From an uncultured bacterium (lineage in GTDB: Bacteria > Bacillota > Bacilli > Lactobacillales > Lactobacillaceae): a stretch of DNA of 64,000 bases. The DNA is taken from positions 20,681-84,680 of the forward strand of contig CAJMLF010000005.1 in assembly GCA_905214235.1 (NCBI GenBank). Reading direction: 5' to 3'. This document shows, piece after piece, positions 51,951 through 60,570 of this stretch. The position numbers and the translations under genes are program-made. A model generated the notes under the pieces. It was not told the origin of the DNA, did not search any database, and saw only the letters and a program-made list of their open reading frames with translations. Position 1 is the first letter of the stretch. Each line of letters opens with the position of its first letter.

Positions 51951-52976
51951 TTACCGGGAAACCCGGACACCGGCACCGCCGTCCATGACGGCCCGGACGT
52001 CTGCTTCCGTCGTCACGTTCAAGTCACCGAGGACGGTTAACTTGAGGACACTGGCTGCAATGGCGTAGTCAATTAGCTCCTGGTCGGCAAAGTTGTTCAA
52101 AATCCCGTGCATCAGACCGCCACCAAAGGCGTCACCACCGGCAACCCCTTCTAGGACATCAATGTCGTAAGCCGGACTCTCGGTAAACTTGCCGTCCTTT
52201 AAGACCAGGCCCATCCAGGTGGACTTGTCGACGGACTGGATGTTCCGCAGAACACTGGCCACCACCTTGACGTTTGGATAGCGCTTGGTGATTTCCTTCA
52301 TGCCGTTTTCAAAGGTCGCCTTCTGTTCAATTCCGTGGGACATGTCACCGTCAAAGGCGTGGATGCCGAGGGATTGTTCGAAGTCTTCATCATTGACCAG
52401 GCAAATCGTCAGGTAAGGCATGATCTTCTTCATGTAAGCCTGGGCCTCTTCTGGTGTCCACAGCTTGCCCCGGAAGTTCAGGTCACAGGCGACCTTGATG
52501 CCGTGTTCCTTACAGTATTCACAGGCACTCAGGACCGCTTGCCGTAACTCTTCAGAAAGGGCTGGCGTGATTCCGGAGAAGTAGAAGTAATCTGCCCCAT
52601 CAAGCAGCTTAGCCCAGTCGTATTCGGCTGCCTTTGAGGAGGCAAAGGAGCTTCCGGCCCGGTCATAAGTGACCTTCGTCGACCGGACGCTGTGGCCCTT
52701 TTCAAAGACATACATCCCCAAGCGTGGACCACCGTAAAGGATCCGTGAGGTGTCGACCCCGTATTGACGCAGCTTGTTGCGGGCTGCCATACCGAGGACG
52801 TTTTCCGGCAGCTTGGTTACGTAACTGGCGTCGTCCCCGAACAGGCTAAGGGAGACGGCCACGTTGGCTTCTGAGCCACCGTAGTCCACGTCAAACTGGT
52901 TGGTCTGCAGGACCCGCCGCATGTGGGAAGGCTTCAGGCGCATCATCATTTCACCAAAAGTAACAATCTTTTGCAT
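51951..52976 (-). CDS. kdgK: 2-keto-3-deoxygluconate kinase
   Basis: The 341-residue PfkB-family kinase phosphorylates KDG to KDPG, the step all uronate branches share. YGGSEANVAVSLSLFGDDAS is the PfkB N-terminal signature, and the C-terminal GVAGGDAFGGGLMHG contains the catalytic Asp. The start is ATG after AAGGGGAAC. A cre-like site sits 45 bases upstream (53021-53034). Confidence 0.93.
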   Translation of the reverse strand: MQKIVTFGEMMMRLKPSHMRRVLQTNQFDVDYGGSEANVAVSLSLFGDDASYVTKLPENVLGMAARNKLRQYGVDTSRILYGGPRLGMYVFEKGHSVRSTKVTYDRAGSSFASSKAAEYDWAKLLDGADYFYFSGITPALSEELRQAVLSACEYCKEHGIKVACDLNFRGKLWTPEEAQAYMKKIMPYLTICLVNDEDFEQSLGIHAFDGDMSHGIEQKATFENGMKEITKRYPNVKVVASVLRNIQSVDKSTWMGLVLKDGKFTESPAYDIDVLEGVAGGDAFGGGLMHGILNNFADQELIDYAIAASVLKLTVLGDLNVTTEADVRAVMDGGAGVRVSR

Positions 52977-53020
52977 AATCAGTTCCCCTTTACTTTATTT
53001 AAAAACTATTATATCAGTTC

Positions 53021-53034
53021 TGGTAGCGTTCACA
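53021..53034. promoter_or_regulatory. cre-like site upstream of kdgK
   Basis: TGGTAGCGTTCACA matches the cre consensus at 13 of 14 positions, 45 bases upstream of the kdgK ATG. Confidence 0.6.
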
Positions 53035-53042
53035 ATATCAAT

Positions 53043-53322
53043 TTAGGCAAATTCCAAGGCGTAGTTGTCCAGAAGGTCACGCATGATCTGCAGGACGGTC
53101 GTTCCCAGACGGGTTCTCGTGTCTTCCTGATTCAAATGAGGCCGCATTTTCGGTCCCTTAAGTAGGTCCAACTAGGGCGACCTTAGTCAGCGTCCATATT
53201 TTCAAAATCGGGCCCTGGTCGAACTATTAGATAACACGAAAGTGGATACGGACAATCGGGTAGAGCTTATCTATCCCAATCGTGTGTAAAATATTTAAAG
53301 CTTCTCCTTGGTCAACTGTCAT
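53043..53322 (-). pseudogene. probable decayed ORF of unknown identity
   Basis: Three short - strand segments in different frames follow one another: MTVDQGEALNILHTIGIDKL from 53322, then FDQGPILKIWTLTKVALVGP, then LLKGPKMRPHLNQEDTRTRL ending in NYALEFA at 53043. Stops and frameshifts separate them. They read like fragments of one small protein with protein-like composition, but I recognise no family. The 420-base gap holds nothing else apart from the kdgK promoter and the uxaC2 terminator. Confidence 0.4.
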
Positions 53323-53346
53323 TGAATCAACCCCTATTCTAAACAA

Positions 53347-53384
53347 CAAAAGGATGGGAAAACATGTTTTTCCATCCTTTTTCC
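53347..53384 (-). terminator. terminator of the GPH-uxaC2 operon
   Basis: On the - strand AAAGGATGG pairs with CCATCCTTT, with inner AAAAC/GTTTT pairing and a T-rich tail, 12 bases past the uxaC2 stop. Confidence 0.82.
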
Positions 53385-53395
53385 CCTTCAATTAA

Positions 53396-54865
53396 TTAGT
53401 ATTGGAAAGGATTGTCGTGCTTTGCGAACAGTTCTTCTGGCTTTGCGTCGTTGAAGAAGCCGAAGTATTCGTATGCGTTGTTGTAGGCAATGTCTTGGAT
53501 AATCTTGCCCAGGTATTCCTCGTCTTCTGGAGCCCGGCCTTGTTCAACCAGGTCACCGAAGAAGTTGCATAGTACCCGACGGAAGTATTCGTGACGTGGG
53601 TATGACAGGAAGCTCCGGGAGTCAGTCAGCATCCCGACAAAGTTAGGCAGCAGACTTTGTTGTGCGAAGTCCCGCAGTTGGGTTGTCATCCCTTCAGCAG
53701 TGTCGTTGAACCACCATGCAGCCCCGAGTTGCATCCGTTGCTTACCACCTTCGAGGAAGCAGCCCATCAGAGTTACTAATTGCATCCAGTCGTTTGGATT
53801 CAGGGAGTAGAAGATTGTCTTTGGAATGTCGTTGGTGTCACGCATCTTGGTGTAGAGTTGTTGAATTTCAGCAACGATGTCTGGTTGGGTCCCCATTGCA
53901 TCGTAACCCGTGTCTTGGCCCAACTTCTTGAACATTGGGTGGTTCAGGTCACGGATAGAGTTGACGTGGAACTGCATCGTCCAGTTGAACTTCTTGTTCA
54001 GCTTCATCATTTCTTCAAGGAACATTGTCAGCCACTTGTCGTATTCAACGCCGGTGACTTCTTCGTTAGCTTCAGCCTTCTTCAGGATGGCATCCAGTTC
54101 TTCATCAGTTGCTTCAGCGAAGTGGAATGTCCAGAGTGAGTGGTCGGACAGACGACCGCCCATGTCGTTGAAGTATTGGAACCGTTGCTCCATGGCCTTG
54201 ATCAAGTCACGGAAGGAGTTGATTTCAACACCAGAGATGTCACTCAATTGCTTGATGTAGTCAGCAAAGGTTGGCTTGTTGATTTGAATCAGGTTATCTG
54301 GACGCATAGCTGGCAGGGTCCGGAAGCCATTTTCCTTTTCGTCCTTCTTCAAAAGCTTATGGTAGTGCAGGTCAGATGCTGGGTCATCCGTCGTGCAGAC
54401 CGCCTTAACGTTGGAAAGCTTGATCAGGTTACGTGGCTTGAATTCATCGGTTTGCAGGAGGGCATTAGCCTTCTTCCATACTTCCGGAGCATTCTTCCGG
54501 GAGAGTGGTTCGTCAATGCCGAAGAACCGCCGTAATTCCAGGTGGGTCCATTCGTAAACAGGGTTACCAACGGCCTTTTCGATGGTACCAGCCCAAGCCA
54601 TGAACTTGTCATAGTCGTCAGCGTCACCAGTGATCAGGTCTTCAGGAACACCATTTGCCCGTTCCAAACGCCACTTGTAGTGGTCACCATAGTGATCTTC
54701 GTTGAGCCAAACCCGAGTGATGTTTGCGTAGTTCTTGTTCTCGTAAATTTCCTCGGGGTTCAGGTGACAGTGGAAGTCAATGATTGGCATGTCTTTAGCG
54801 TAGTCAAAGAATAACTTCTTGGCCCATTCGTTAGTTAACAGAAAATTCTTATCTAATAAAGTCAT
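53396..54865 (-). CDS. uxaC: uronate isomerase, copy 2
   Basis: The 489-residue protein keeps all motifs of copy 1 ([39 protein letters not shown]) but differs at many positions, such as [11 protein letters not shown] for [11 protein letters not shown]. It follows a hexuronide GPH transporter gene 27 bases upstream, so it may be tuned to that transporter's substrate. Codons here are highly biased, suggesting strong expression. The SD is TAGGAGGATG. Confidence 0.94.
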   Translation of the reverse strand: MTLLDKNFLLTNEWAKKLFFDYAKDMPIIDFHCHLNPEEIYENKNYANITRVWLNEDHYGDHYKWRLERANGVPEDLITGDADDYDKFMAWAGTIEKAVGNPVYEWTHLELRRFFGIDEPLSRKNAPEVWKKANALLQTDEFKPRNLIKLSNVKAVCTTDDPASDLHYHKLLKKDEKENGFRTLPAMRPDNLIQINKPTFADYIKQLSDISGVEINSFRDLIKAMEQRFQYFNDMGGRLSDHSLWTFHFAEATDEELDAILKKAEANEEVTGVEYDKWLTMFLEEMMKLNKKFNWTMQFHVNSIRDLNHPMFKKLGQDTGYDAMGTQPDIVAEIQQLYTKMRDTNDIPKTIFYSLNPNDWMQLVTLMGCFLEGGKQRMQLGAAWWFNDTAEGMTTQLRDFAQQSLLPNFVGMLTDSRSFLSYPRHEYFRRVLCNFFGDLVEQGRAPEDEEYLGKIIQDIAYNNAYEYFGFFNDAKPEELFAKHDNPFQY

Positions 54866-54892
54866 AATGCATCCTCCTAAGCAGGGTTCAAA

Positions 54893-56368
54893 TTATTTAA
54901 CATCTTCGTCGCCGATAGTACCGTGTTCCCACTTACCATTATCAAGGTCAGTAGCAATTTGCTTGAACTTCTTGTCGCTGATCTTGTAAAGGAAGCCAAT
55001 GATGATGGCAGCCATAATTAAGCAGAAGCCAGGGTACAAAGTCATCGCAGCCTTGATCCCTTGCAGGGTCTTAGCGGATTGTTGGGCGTTAGCAACGTAA
55101 CCAGTAACGGCAAGAACACCGGCACTAACTAAGGCAGCCAGTGATTGGGCAATCTTCCGGGAGAAGTTGAAGGCGGCGTAAGTAATACCTTCCTTACGCA
55201 TTCCCGTGTGCCATTCACCGTAGTCAATGGCGTTGGAAACCATGGCCCAAGTAATACCGTTTGGAATAGCCAGGGCGGTGTAACCAATCGTAACTAAGAC
55301 GATGAAGGTTACAACGTTGGTTGGCAGGAAGAAGTTCAAGATGTTGGCAACCGCACCAACAACGAATGACCACATTGCAGTCCGCTTCTGACCAAAGTGC
55401 TTGGTCAGGGTAGGAATCATGAAGACACCGACGATGGAGCAACCCATCATGATGGCGTTGATAATTGGCTGTAAACCAATGTTACCCAGGTTGTATTGAG
55501 CATAGAAGACCATCATTTGGTTGTTGGTGTTCATCGCAGAAATCGTGAACAAGGTCATCAGAATTAAGGCACCCAGTGGACCATTGGTGAAGACAACCTT
55601 GATGTAATCGCCAAAGCCTTCCCGCTTAGCGTTCTTATCACGGTGAACCTTAACGTTTTCCTTGGTTCCAAAGTAACATACGGCAAACATGCAGATACCG
55701 ATGATAGCAAAGACAGTAGCGGCGAAGAAGTAACCATGAAGTTGGTCCTTACTACTCATTCCCCCACCGACTAATTCCATCAGCGGAATAAAGGCAACCC
55801 CAGCAATAAACTGGGCACCAACGGAACCAACCTGACGCGTCGTCGCCATAAAGCTACGGTCTTGCGGGTTCCGTGACATAACCGACGCTAGCGAACCATA
55901 CGGGTCATTAGTAAAGGAGTAAACAACCCCCCAGATCATGTAAACGGCGTATGCGTAAATGATCTTTTGACCAGTGGATAAGCCCATTGGCATTGTGAAG
56001 GTAACCACGGTCATGATCCCCAGAATAATTGCGGAGATCATCATAACCGGACGGAACTTCCCCCGCTTACCAATGTTCTTCCGTCCATCGACGAATGAAC
56101 CGGCAATTGGGTCCATAAAGGCATCGAAGATCTTAGTAAAGGCGAAGATCCCGGCAACCGCACCGGCACCAATGCCGGCGGCATCAATCCAGAACTTAGT
56201 CAGGTAAGCCTGACCAAGGTCAAACATAAATCCGTTCCCAAAGTCACCAAAACCATAGAAAATCTTTTGGTGGGTTGGAATTTGCTTGTTGAAGTTATCA
56301 ACTTTCTTAACCGTACCGTCCTTTGCCGGCGCTGTGGCAGCAGCAGCGGACGCTTGTTTCTCGCTCAT
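54893..56368 (-). CDS. GPH-family hexuronide transporter
   Basis: The ATG at 56368 follows AGGAGGG; a longer frame to 56434 has no SD. The 491-residue product has an Ala-rich N-terminal tail and 12 helices with the GPH loops FGNGFMFDLGQAYLTKFWID and GSFVDGRKNIGKRGKFRPVM. The late YGEWHTGMRKEGITYAAFNF is typical of UidB/YjmB hexuronide carriers. It is cotranscribed with uxaC2 and likely imports glucuronate, galacturonate or a glucuronide. The promoter region holds a perfect cre. Confidence 0.87.
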   Translation of the reverse strand: MSEKQASAAAATAPAKDGTVKKVDNFNKQIPTHQKIFYGFGDFGNGFMFDLGQAYLTKFWIDAAGIGAGAVAGIFAFTKIFDAFMDPIAGSFVDGRKNIGKRGKFRPVMMISAIILGIMTVVTFTMPMGLSTGQKIIYAYAVYMIWGVVYSFTNDPYGSLASVMSRNPQDRSFMATTRQVGSVGAQFIAGVAFIPLMELVGGGMSSKDQLHGYFFAATVFAIIGICMFAVCYFGTKENVKVHRDKNAKREGFGDYIKVVFTNGPLGALILMTLFTISAMNTNNQMMVFYAQYNLGNIGLQPIINAIMMGCSIVGVFMIPTLTKHFGQKRTAMWSFVVGAVANILNFFLPTNVVTFIVLVTIGYTALAIPNGITWAMVSNAIDYGEWHTGMRKEGITYAAFNFSRKIAQSLAALVSAGVLAVTGYVANAQQSAKTLQGIKAAMTLYPGFCLIMAAIIIGFLYKISDKKFKQIATDLDNGKWEHGTIGDEDVK

Positions 56369-56560
56369 ACGGTAAGCCCTCCTTATAAAAAACACACGTG
56401 AACAATTGGATGTAAAAATAAAATGGCACCTCATATGTCCACATTTAGCAATACCTAGAAACTAAACATGCAAATAATTGCAAACTGTAAAGAAATTAGT
56501 TCACAAAACACACATTCTGTAACAAATTCCTTTAACAATTCTTATATTACCACAATTAGC

Positions 56561-56574
56561 TGAAAACGTTAACA
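56561..56574. promoter_or_regulatory. cre site upstream of the hexuronide transporter
   Basis: TGAAAACGTTAACA is a full match to the cre consensus TGWNANCGNTNWCA, within a few bases either side of these coordinates. A TAATAT -10 candidate lies nearer the gene, so it overlaps the promoter. A second, weaker site (about AGTAAGCGTTTTCG) lies near 56680. Confidence 0.7.
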
Positions 56575-56872
56575 TATTTTGTGAAAAAAATAACGTTTTT
56601 GGTTAATTTTATTGGTCAGTACCTAATTTTTATAATAAAGTGTCCAATTATAAAGATTATATTGATATATATCACAAAGTAAGCGTTTTCGGCGTTGAGT
56701 AACTATTGTGTATCATTTCACTCTCACTGATTTTAGATCATCTTATAGGAAGCTGATGTACTAAACTATTACCCCTATTTCTCTCTCGTGAGCTCTTCAC
56801 AAAGGAAAAGGAAGCAAAAAACAGCTGGCTAGCTCGATTTACGATGCGCGGCAAGTCTTCGGAAAGCACAAA

Positions 56873-56913
56873 GGGGGCGCCAGTATTCGGATAAACCGAA
56901 CGCTGGCGCCCCC
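56873..56913 (-). terminator. terminator of the kduI-kduD-IclR operon
   Basis: GGGGGCGCCAG and CTGGCGCCCCC form an 11-bp perfect stem with an inner TTCGG/CCGAA stem. The rest of 56369-56958 holds the transporter promoter, cre sites and no supported gene. Confidence 0.82.
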
Positions 56914-56958
56914 TTCGGTTACTGTATAGTGTTTTCAACTATATAAGATTGCTAAGTA

Positions 56959-57717
56959 TTAGAGGTGATTTTCAATCTCGGCCTGGGTCTGCTTACCGAG
57001 TTCGACAAACTTTTCCTTCTTTGCCGCCGTCATCCGGAACTCCGGAGTACTGATGCTAAAGGCCCCGTAGACCTGGCCGTTAGCAACCAGGGAAAAGCCG
57101 AGGCAGTAGACCCCCGGCTGGTTTTCAACGTCATCAATTGCGTAGCCCTGGTCCCGCGTCTCGTCGATGGTTGCCAGCAGGGCTTCTTTGCTGGCGACGG
57201 TCTTGGGTGTCATCTGCTGAAATGCAACCTGGTTGGCGTAATTTTGCAATTGTTCACGTGAATATGTCGCCAGGATGGCCTTGCCCATCGCTGATGAGTA
57301 CATATGCATCTTGCCGCCGATGACGGAGACCAGCTTGATGCTGTGGGTACTCTCCATCTTGGATAAGAGGACGATGGCGTTATCTTCCGCAATCCCCAGA
57401 TTGACCGTCTCCGCGGTCTGGTCACGCAACTTCTTCAAGAAGGGGTTGGCTATTTCGACAATGTCAATCGAGTCGTTGACCGCCTGAGCATACTCCAGGA
57501 AGATGGTCCCCAAGTGGTAGACCTTCTCATCCCCTACCAGGACGACCCGGACATAGCCACAGTATTCCAGGGTCTTGAGGATCTTGTAAATAGTGGGTTT
57601 TGAAATATCGAGTTGCCCGTCCAACGCACTCAAGGTCATCCCCGCATCAGCATGGGCAATGCAGTCGAGGATCCGTTTGGCCTTAAGGAGGACCGTGCCG
57701 TACATTTTACTTTCCAT
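56959..57717 (-). CDS. IclR-family regulator (KdgR-like)
   Basis: The N-terminal helix-turn-helix (MTLSALDGQLDISKPTIYKI) and the C-terminal IclR effector domain (SVIGGKMHMYSSAMGKAILA, CLGFSLVANGQVYGAFSIS) give 252 residues. In enterobacteria KdgR of this family represses pectin genes and is released by KDG. Here it is third in the kduI-kduD unit, 66 bases after kduD, and probably controls it. Confidence 0.88.
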   Translation of the reverse strand: MESKMYGTVLLKAKRILDCIAHADAGMTLSALDGQLDISKPTIYKILKTLEYCGYVRVVLVGDEKVYHLGTIFLEYAQAVNDSIDIVEIANPFLKKLRDQTAETVNLGIAEDNAIVLLSKMESTHSIKLVSVIGGKMHMYSSAMGKAILATYSREQLQNYANQVAFQQMTPKTVASKEALLATIDETRDQGYAIDDVENQPGVYCLGFSLVANGQVYGAFSISTPEFRMTAAKKEKFVELGKQTQAEIENHL

Positions 57718-57783
57718 TATTTCAACCTTTCAAAAAGCGGGTAGCGCCATCCCCAAGCTGGGAATCCGTTACCCCCTTATATA

Positions 57784-58599
57784 TTAACGAACCAGGTAGC
57801 CACCGTCGACTGGCATGATTATACCGTTGACGTAGTTGGCCGCATCACTAGCCAAGAATACCGCTGCCCCCATTAGCTCGTGGGGCTCTGCCCAGTGCCC
57901 TGCCGGAATCCGGTCAAGGATTTCCTTGTTCCGGGCCTTATCTGCCCGAATCGGGGCGGTGTTGGCGGTCTTGATGTAACCGGGCGCAATGGCGTTGACC
58001 TGGACACCATAGGCCCCCATTTCACTGGCGAAGGCCTTGGTTAAACCTGCGACCCCGTGCTTGGATGCCGTGTAGGCCGGGATGTATTTACCACCCTGGA
58101 AGGACAGCATCGAACCGATATTGATGATCTTCCCGTGGCCCTGCTTAGCAAACACTTTGGCGGCGGCCATTGACATGTGGTAAACCGCGTTCAGGTTGAT
58201 GTCGATAACGGCGTCCCAGTCCGCGTCCTTGGACTCCAGAATTGGGTTTCGTTTGATCATCCCGGCGTTATTGATCAGGATGTCGATGTGGCCAAACGCG
58301 TCGACCGCCTTAGCGATTACCTTGGGAGCGACCCCCGGCGTGGTCAGGTCGACCTGCATGAATTCAACCTTCCGACCCCGTTTTTCGATCATCTGCCGGG
58401 TTGAGTCCCAGCCCTGGGTGCTGTGCGCAGCGATGAAGATATCAGCACCGGCCTCAGCTAGGGCAACGGCGTACCCCTGCCCCAGTCCGGTGTTCCCACC
58501 GGTGATGATGGCAACCTTGCCGGTCAGGTCAAAGGCAGACATCTTGAACTTGTCTAAGGCGGCTTCGTTTTGTTTAATTTCTTCTTGTGATTGTGGCAT
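57784..58599 (-). CDS. kduD: 2-dehydro-3-deoxy-D-gluconate 5-dehydrogenase (SDR)
   Basis: KduD reduces 2,5-diketo-3-deoxygluconate to KDG. The 271-residue SDR has the cofactor motif GGNTGLGQGYA, NNAG in ILINNAGMIKR and the catalytic Ser-Tyr-Lys (IGSML, YTASKHG). The N-terminal extension before FDLTGKVAIIT is usual in Gram-positive KduD. It lies 13 bases after kduI. Confidence 0.93.
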   Translation of the reverse strand: MPQSQEEIKQNEAALDKFKMSAFDLTGKVAIITGGNTGLGQGYAVALAEAGADIFIAAHSTQGWDSTRQMIEKRGRKVEFMQVDLTTPGVAPKVIAKAVDAFGHIDILINNAGMIKRNPILESKDADWDAVIDINLNAVYHMSMAAAKVFAKQGHGKIINIGSMLSFQGGKYIPAYTASKHGVAGLTKAFASEMGAYGVQVNAIAPGYIKTANTAPIRADKARNKEILDRIPAGHWAEPHELMGAAVFLASDAANYVNGIIMPVDGGYLVR

Positions 58600-58612
58600 G
58601 TGATAGCCCTCC

Positions 58613-59461
58613 TTACTTCAAATCGTGCATGTCAACCATGTCCATGTCATCGTAGGTCTGGTTTTCCCCACACATTGCCCAGATGAAGGCGTAGTTGGTC
58701 GTCCCCACCCCACAGTGGATGGACCAGCTAGGGTTAACAACCGCCTGTTCCGGTTCCAGGACAATGTGCTTGCTCTCGTCCGGCTTGCCCATGAAGTGGA
58801 GGACCCGGGTGTCCTTAGAGCCAAACTCACAGTACATGTAAGTCTCCATCCGCCGGGCATGGGTGTGGCACGGCATCGTATTCCAGGAGTTACCGAGTTC
58901 CAGGACGGTGTAGCCCATTTGGAGTTGGCAGGTATCCATGCTAGAAGCGTCGATGTACTTGTAGATGGTCCGCTTGTTCATATTCTTCTGGTCCCCCATT
59001 GGCATGGCGATGGCGTCCTTGAAAGGTAGCTTCTTGTTAGGATAGGTCTTGTGGGCCGGTGTTGAAACCACGTAGAACTTGGCCGGGTTAGCCGAGTCAG
59101 CGGATTCGAAGACCACGTGCTTGGCCCCCATCCCGATGTAGTAGCCATCGTGGGCAACAATTTCGTCCTTCTTGCCATCAATCGTCACGGCCCCGGCACC
59201 ACCAATGTTGATGAAACCGAGTTCCCGCCGTTGGAGGAAGAAGTCAACCCCCAGTTCCTTATCAAGCTTGATTTCAAGGGGTTCGCCTGCTTTCGGGGTG
59301 ACCCCACCAAAGATCATCCGGTCGTTGTAGGTGTAGGTAAGAAGAATGTCACCGAGGGAGAAAATCTTCTCCATCAAAAATTCCTGACGTAGTTCTGCCG
59401 TATCGTAGTGCTGGATGTCCTTGGGACTGTGGGCATAACGTGTAACCATCTTAAAACTCAT
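58613..59461 (-). CDS. kduI: 5-keto-4-deoxyuronate isomerase
   Basis: KduI isomerises 5-keto-4-deoxyuronate, formed from unsaturated uronates released by pectate lyases, to 2,5-diketo-3-deoxygluconate. The 282-residue cupin keeps the metal site in CHTHARRMETYMYCEF and the C-terminal His region of WSIHCGVGTTNYAFIW. The ATG at 59461 follows GGAGG. It is the first gene of kduI-kduD-IclR, behind TTGCAA-16-TATAAT (59516-59543). Confidence 0.94.
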   Translation of the reverse strand: MSFKMVTRYAHSPKDIQHYDTAELRQEFLMEKIFSLGDILLTYTYNDRMIFGGVTPKAGEPLEIKLDKELGVDFFLQRRELGFINIGGAGAVTIDGKKDEIVAHDGYYIGMGAKHVVFESADSANPAKFYVVSTPAHKTYPNKKLPFKDAIAMPMGDQKNMNKRTIYKYIDASSMDTCQLQMGYTVLELGNSWNTMPCHTHARRMETYMYCEFGSKDTRVLHFMGKPDESKHIVLEPEQAVVNPSWSIHCGVGTTNYAFIWAMCGENQTYDDMDMVDMHDLK

Positions 59462-59515
59462 CGAAAATCGTCCTCCATTTCTTATTTAGAAATACTGTTT
59501 CTTTTTTCAAAATTA

Positions 59516-59543
59516 ATTATACCCCATCACTTTTTCTTTGCAA
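59516..59543 (-). promoter_or_regulatory. kduI promoter
   Basis: TTGCAA (59538-59543) and TATAAT (59516-59521) have a 16-base spacer on the - strand. Confidence 0.7.
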
Positions 59544-59589
59544 GGGGTTCCAAAATCGACTTGATGGGCTAAAATAAGTAATAGTGTAA

Positions 59590-59603
59590 TGATAACGCTT
59601 TCA
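59590..59603. promoter_or_regulatory. perfect cre site between kduI and the TIM-barrel gene
   Basis: TGATAACGCTTTCA fully matches TGWNANCGNTNWCA. It lies upstream of the kduI promoter and over the probable start region of the divergent gene (TTGATG-18-TGTAAT on the + strand, ending near 59590). Confidence 0.75.
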
Positions 59604-59654
59604 AAATTAACATAGGGCGTGTAAAAGTGTATTTCCAAGTTTGAGGTGAATTAG

Positions 59655-60506
59655 ATGACCATTCAAGTCGGGCTACAGGCCCAGGACATTGGCGAGCATT
59701 CATTTGCCCACCTCTTTGCCGTTACCAAAAACTACGGTCTCAACAATGTTCAGTTTGATCCCCGCAAGTTCCTGCCCAAAATCGTTCCCAGTACCGATGC
59801 CTACTCACCGGGACTGTTAAACATGGTGGCCGGCAAGTTCAGAGAAGCTGGGGTGCGGATTGCTGTGCTGGGCAACTATGTCAACATCATTGACTACGAC
59901 CGGGAGACCCAGTGGGAAAATCTCCAGACCTTTGCCGATAGTCTGGCGGCCGCCAGGTTCCTCCATGCCGGGGTGGTCGGGACTGAGGCCGGTAATGTCC
60001 TCTCCCCCGCCGGCTTTTCCCGGGATAACTATACCGTCGAGGCCCTGACCCGGGTAATCGCGGCCGTGAAGGTCATGGCGAAGGATGCGGACCGCCTTGG
60101 TAGCCCGTTAGCAATTGAACCGGGGATCAACCACCCCATGAACAACAACTACGCCGTCCGTCAGGTTATAGACGAGGTCAACAGTCCCAACCTGTTCGTG
60201 ATCTTCGACCTGGCAAACATGCTGACGGCGGATAACTGCCACGACCAGGATGACATTCTGGAAAACGCCAACCGCCTCTATGGCAACCGTATCTGGGTAT
60301 TCCACCTCAGTGACGTCAAATTTGTCGATGGTCAAAGGGTGCGTGTCCCCTTTGGTAGCGGCGTGGTTGACGTGGAGCGCTACGTCAATTTCATTAACCG
60401 GGTCAAGCCCTTTGCCTACGCCATTCTTGAGGGAACCGGGGAAGGCGAACTGGACGAAGCCGTCCACCTGGTTCGTAAGTATGACCATAACTTTACCTTA
60501 AAATAA
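59655..60506 (+). CDS. AP endonuclease-2-like TIM-barrel protein (sugar isomerase/epimerase family)
   Basis: The 283-residue xylose-isomerase-like TIM barrel has likely metal ligands in LAIEPGINHPMNN (Glu), VIFDLANM (Asp), FHLSDVKFV (His/Asp) and AILEGTGEGE (Glu). The family holds hydroxypyruvate isomerases, tagatose epimerases and IolE/IolI-type enzymes. It is divergent from kduI-kduD and shares the cre region, so a step on a uronate or deoxyketo acid is likely, but no known gene of the classical pathway corresponds. The exact reaction is unknown. Confidence 0.8.
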   Translation: MTIQVGLQAQDIGEHSFAHLFAVTKNYGLNNVQFDPRKFLPKIVPSTDAYSPGLLNMVAGKFREAGVRIAVLGNYVNIIDYDRETQWENLQTFADSLAAARFLHAGVVGTEAGNVLSPAGFSRDNYTVEALTRVIAAVKVMAKDADRLGSPLAIEPGINHPMNNNYAVRQVIDEVNSPNLFVIFDLANMLTADNCHDQDDILENANRLYGNRIWVFHLSDVKFVDGQRVRVPFGSGVVDVERYVNFINRVKPFAYAILEGTGEGELDEAVHLVRKYDHNFTLK

Positions 60507-60520
60507 CCCGCGCAAATGCA

Positions 60521-60563
60521 AACGACCAGCAGTGTTCAGGTAACCTGTTCACTACTGGTCATT
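60521..60563. terminator. bidirectional terminator
   Basis: ACGACCAGCAGTGTTCAGG and CCTGTTCACTACTGGTCAT pair almost fully around a 2-4 base loop, between convergent genes. Confidence 0.85.
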
Positions 60564-60570
60564 TATTTTC

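Noticed and set aside
56738-56938. 66-residue - strand ORF overlapping the terminator at 56873-56913
   Set aside because: It runs through the strong hairpin, has no SD and a composition unlike the neighbouring genes.
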